Made by a program: the position numbers and the translations under genes
NCBI GenBank assembly: GCA_947579605.1
Contig: OX388322.1
Coordinates: 1,984,001 to 2,048,000, forward strand
Direction of reading: 5' to 3'
Source of the DNA: Athripsodes cinereus
Taxonomy: Eukaryota; Arthropoda; Insecta; Trichoptera; Leptoceridae
Length of the DNA: 64,000 nt
Shown: piece by piece, positions 44,901 to 50,900 of the stretch
Numbering within the stretch: the first letter of the stretch is position 1
Layout of the letters: each line of letters begins with the position of its first letter
The notes under the pieces: model-generated
The model's input: the letters and a program-made list of their open reading frames with translations, nothing else
The model's database searches: none
What the model was told of the DNA's origin: nothing

Positions 44901-47900
44901 CTTTTCCTTTCAGTCATAATTATATTATTTTTTTCTCCTGCCCTTTTCTTTCCCCATGACATAACCACCATGGTTGGTGTACTTTATTTCTACATATGTA
45001 TATATAGCCTACGCTCAGCAAAGACATCCACCAATATGCTAGATGATATTATCAATACAATAGAGCCAAATCCAGTTTCTACGAAAGGGCATTTGGTGTC
45101 GTAGGGCCGGTCCCTGAGGACCTTCGGCAAAACCAATCGATAACAACGTTCAGGAGTAAATAAAATACATCAATCGCTCTTCCAACATAGTTTCCCGCGC
45201 CCTGGATTTGGATGCTCCATTAAAACGGGACTGAATAAATCATTCGACATACGTTATTATTACTATTACTGACAATAAGGCGATTCTTACAAAAATTATT
45301 ACAGCTGAAGACCAATGCGATCCCAGAAGATAACCGTGAACGATATCCAAACGACAGCACAACTACAATATATCTTCAATTTTTCTTATAAATTCTGCTT
45401 AAGTCACGATTTCTCCAGCCAGACCATTGAACATTGAATATTTATTTATTATTCAATATACGGCTCGTATAGCCATTTACAATATATATACATATATAAA
45501 CATACAAATTCATAAATTGGTGTTAAGTAATTCAAGTATATATAACTAAAATAATAACAACAAAAAAATGCAACCAAATATCATCAATAAATAAATAAAT
45601 CAATATATAATTAAATAATTTTGCTTTGCTGGGTTTGCCACCCATCCTGAATGTCTTGATTTTATATTGGCACGGAGAGGACAGTTTTCATGTTTCTTAC
45701 ATGCAGCTGATCTGCTGGCTACCCCACTTGTGGGATGTGCCGTGATGGTATAATAATAATAAATAATAATTAAATAATTAAACAATGTATAAATAAATAT
45801 ATAATTAAATAAATATATAATCAAATATCATCAATAAATAAATAAATCAATATATAATTAAATAATTAAATCCATGTATAAATAAATGTATGGGTACTAT
45901 ATATAGTCAATTAAAATTAGTAGGCATCCATACGAACAATCACACAATACAGCAATTATTAATTTACTTGTCACAGATTACAAAGCAAACATATAAACTT
46001 TGTTATTATTTTAATATTTCTTTTTTTATACATATACGTCTCAACATTCAAATTATAGAGACAAATCAAATTATGGAGAATAAAAAACCAATCTGCAACT
46101 ACCTATTAAATTGTAACATTCCATTAAAATTGTACAAAGAAAAAAAAAACAATTGTCAATAAAATAAAATATAAATCAAACATAACAATACACATTTATA
46201 ATAATAAATATAATACGTTAAAACATTTATAATGAATTTATGTTAATAATTATGCCTTTTACTTACTCGCCAGATACCTACTAGCTAATTTTAAAAAAAT
46301 GGTTGTCTCCCCCTGAAACGATAGTTAGTGTGTGGCTCGCGTACCAAACGTGTCCGTTTAATTTTATTTGTTTTACAGCGCTAATAAAATAATTCCCAAA
46401 ACAGGTTACATATTATTTTATAAATAGATACATAATATTATAATCTTAATTCTACATAGATATATTATTATGTACTGGAAACTCTTCGTCCACCATATGT
46501 GACCAACAATATTTTTTTTACGCACACAGGTATACCTACGTGGAATCCGCTTGGGGGGCGCATACAGGGTGGCAGGAAACGTGACACTTTGAATTAAACG
46601 TGTGCGTTAAAGGGTTAATTTTTTTATACTATATACTATACCATCACGGCATAACCCACAAGTGGAGTAGCCAGCAGACCAGCTGCATATAATAAACAAG
46701 CAAGCTGTCCTCTCCGTGGCAATATCAAATCAAAACATTCAGGATAGGTGGCAAACCTTATCGCTGAATTTAAAATGTAAAATGTCTTAGAATTTTTTTT
46801 CTATTTTTCTATACGGCATTCTCAATGATAAACTGAGACAGCCAATGAAGTAACTGTAGGTATGTAATGTGTATTTTTTTGTTCTGTTTTATTATATTTT
46901 ATGTTTGTAAAAGGCATTAGCCGTTTACGAACATAAAATTATTATAAATAAATAAATATATAACAAACATATTTTCTTCGTGCAATGAAAAATTGTGTAC
47001 CAACAACTCGATTAAAAAATATTTATACTATACTATACCCTCACGCCATGTCCCAGGAGGGGTAGGCAGAGAGAACGGAACGCCATATAGATCTATCCTT
47101 ACATAATTCTTTCGCTTCCTCTACATTCACCCAGTTTCTCATACATGCACGCCGATTTCTCTTACTCAGCACGCGTCCGTCCTTAAAAATATATCTATCT
47201 TTCTATATGGCATTCTCGATGATAAATTAATTGAGACAGCCAATGAAGTAACTGTATGTAATAATAAACATACATACATACATACATACCATCACGCCGC
47301 TTCCCTCGCGGGGTAGGCAGAAAGGATCGAGCGCCACTTCCTTCTATCCTTGCATACATCTTTCGCTTCCGTCACTGTCATACAATTCCTCATGCATGCT
47401 CTCCTGTTCAATGTGCTCAACACGTGACCGTCCTGTAGGATTTGATTTAAATGATCTTGCCATTTAATCCTCGGACGTCCACGTCTCCGAGCACCATTCC
47501 TCACAGACAAATATATCTTCTTAGTCATTCTGTCCTCATTCATTCTTTCCACGTGCCCAAATGTAATAATAAACATACCTATTATTGGTCATTCTCTTCG
47601 TGCAATGAAAAATTGTGTTCAACTTGTACGTTAAAGGGTTAAAAAATTCTGTCTACTTCAAAATAAAACTTTTCATTCATTATTTTCATTTTGAAAATCC
47701 ATATTTTCTATCAAAATTTTAAACCTTGTGACGTCATTAGGCAGTAATTCGTATCATAACGCCTTTGACTCGTCTGTCTGTACCGTCTGATGACGTCACA
47801 CACCTATTCCGTCATGGGTGAACCTATTCCGTCATGGGTGAACCTATTCCGTCATGGGTGAACCTATTCCGTCATGGGTGAACCTATTCCGTCATGGGTG

Positions 47901-50900
47901 AACCTATTCCGTCATGGGTGAACCTATTCCGTCATGGGTGAACCTATTCCGTCATGGGTGAACCTATTCCATCATGGGTGAACCTATTTCGGCGAAGTAC
48001 GAAACGTGCTTTTTCAAATGGTGATAAAAGCCTTGAAATGCATAGTTATGTAAAAAAAAATAAAGAACACCATAATTTTTCTAATTTTGGTACCTACTTT
48101 TTTTGAGCTAATTTTTTTTATGAAAGTTCCCCATTATTTATATTTATTTGAGCATCCTGTACAAGTTTATAAATCTTATAAAAACAATACAATATTATTA
48201 TTATTATTATCCTAATATTATAACAAAACACAACAAAAGTGATTGTAATCTTTATTGTCACCGTATGGACATGCAGAAGGGTTAAGACCCGATCAGGAGG
48301 ATTACAAGATTATAACTAACTTCTACAATGCAAAGTGAATAATTCCATTTTTTTTTTAAATACGTTACATAGACACAAACAAGACGTTTCTACTTTATTT
48401 TTATTTTATTTTATTTTGCATAATAACAGACATTTTATAAATATAACACATACAACTATATATTAACATTTACGTAAGTTTTCGAGTGTCCTGTAAAAGG
48501 CAAGTTTTCGAAAAAATAAATATATTTTACATCTCAAATTCAACAATGAGGTTTGCCACCCTCCTGAATGTCTTATTTTTTATTGGCACAGAGAAGATAG
48601 CCAGCATATTTATTGCATGGAGCTGTTCTGCTGGTTACCCCACTTGTGGGATATTCCGTGATGGTGTAATAGTTTGAAGAGATTGTTGGTTGGTAGCCTA
48701 ATATCCCCTTCAAGTAACTAGCGATACTGCATAGAGAAGAAGGCATATTCCCATTTCTTCCCTTCCCTTTTTGCACCAAATTTCTTTGGTGTGTGGCCGC
48801 TAAATCTAGAGTGCTCCCTCGGGGCAGCATTTCTCGCTTTAATGCGACATTAAATCCTGTTTGTGCATGTATGTGTCGTTATGGAGATATATATCTCCAG
48901 GTACGGCACGAGGTATGTGGCGGGCGCTGCCCTTTTAAAAAAAAAAGTTTGAAGAGATCGCGCCTCTGCGGTAAACACTGCCCTCTGTTTGTTGATAATA
49001 CATAATATCTTATTTTTGCATTTTTCTATAATATTGATTTACTGGTTACTTTACTTTAGTGACATAGTTTCGACATGTGCTGTCTTTTTCAAACTTAGCT
49101 TCTCGAAAAAGATATTCAGCAGCCTTTGACAAAACACATTTTAGCGTTATGTAGTCGTTTGACTGTAGACGACTTTGCGAGAAAGTATCAATTTCGTACT
49201 TTTATTAAAATTAATACTTTCTCACAAACAGGGCTATTCTATAAGCTTTCCTCTAATTTTAGAGTCCTCTAAAACAATAGAGATCGCTCAACGATAAGAG
49301 CGTATTCTGTAACTGACATTGCCGCTTAAAAATAGAGGAATCCTTTAAATTCATCCGCTAAATGTTTCAGTTTTAGAGGGAATTGCATGTCGAAACCTAG
49401 ATCACTAAATTAATAAAGTAACTAGTAAAACTTTGAAACATTTCGAATTATAAGATTGCCGATGTTATTTTAACGAATAACCATTGTATCAATCATGTCA
49501 CGTAATATAAAAAGATAAAATAAGGTGACAATTGTCTATTTTAATTTTTATATATTTATTTATTTAGATGAACACACGGCGTGAGCCTTTTACATGTTAA
49601 ACAAGCAGTATGAAAAATAACAAGCACAAACAGACGCAATAGTCAAAAGTACATTTTTGTATAAATAGAGTAATTAGTTTATAAGTAATAGTAAAAAAAA
49701 ATTCAATAAATAGTATATGATAGTTTCATGTGATGTGTTAAATGGAGGTACATAATATGGAGTTATAATGTTTTAATTTTACGCTACAGTCATTTATACC
49801 TACAACCATTATACTTAATAATGTATGTTGAATGTACAACGCTGTTGACATTGTCATAAATTAAATACATACATAAATACATTTATATAAGTATAATATA
49901 TATACAATACACTCGTAACTATAATATTCTACATAAAAAAATACCTCCTATAGAGTAAGTATGATGATAATATAATATAATCACAATTTGAGTAATTTGT
50001 CCTGTTTAGTATTGACCATATTATTATTTTTTATGTTTATTGTCAATTTGTGATGGTTTGGCGATGTAGAACGAATGGATGATCAAGAATGCAATTAGGT
50101 ATATATGGCTGTTAAGACGTACATATATACCTAATACATACCATCAAATCGTTTCCAACGTGGGGTAGGCAGCAGAAAGAATCGAGCGCCACTTCCATAC
50201 ACCTTTAGCTTCCATCACTGTCATTGTGCTCAACAAGTGACCGCGCTCTGTAGGATCTGGTTTATATGATCTTATTTATTTATTCATTCTATATATATAC
50301 ATACAATTTTATAGAAAAATGCATTAAAATAACATGTTATCAACCTACAGAGGGCGAGTTTATCGCAGAGGCGCGATCTTTTCCAACTAACCCAACAAAG
50401 ATCTTGCCATTTGATCCTCGGACGGCCACGTCTCCGAACACCATTCCTCTCAGCCACATATACCTATTTCATTGGTCATTGTGTCAACATTCATTCTTTC
50501 CACATGCCCAAATACCATCGTTACTTATTTACATTCAACCTGGTTATCACATCAACTTCCATTCCACATTCTTCTCGTATAGCACTGTTACGCACCCAAT
50601 CTCTCAAGACTTTTATGTAAGAGGTAATGTATAAAAGCGAGGACATTCGTAAATTACGTGAGTGGACTATGTGGGTCAGGTGTTAGATGTATGTATGTAT
50701 GTTGGATGATTTATTCGGCGCCGTTTAATAGAGCATCCATCTCAAGGGCGCGGGAAACTATGTTGGAAGAGCGATGTCTTCAACTTGCTCCTAAACATTG
50801 TTATCGGCTGGTTTTTACGGAGGTCCTCGGGGAGTCGGTTCCAAATGAAGGGTCCTGCGACGCCAAAAGCCCTATCATGGAAGCAGGACTTGTTTTCTCT

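Noticed and set aside
47801..47989. CRISPR-like array
   Set aside because: Units are head to tail without spacers, in an intron of an animal gene; it is a minisatellite.
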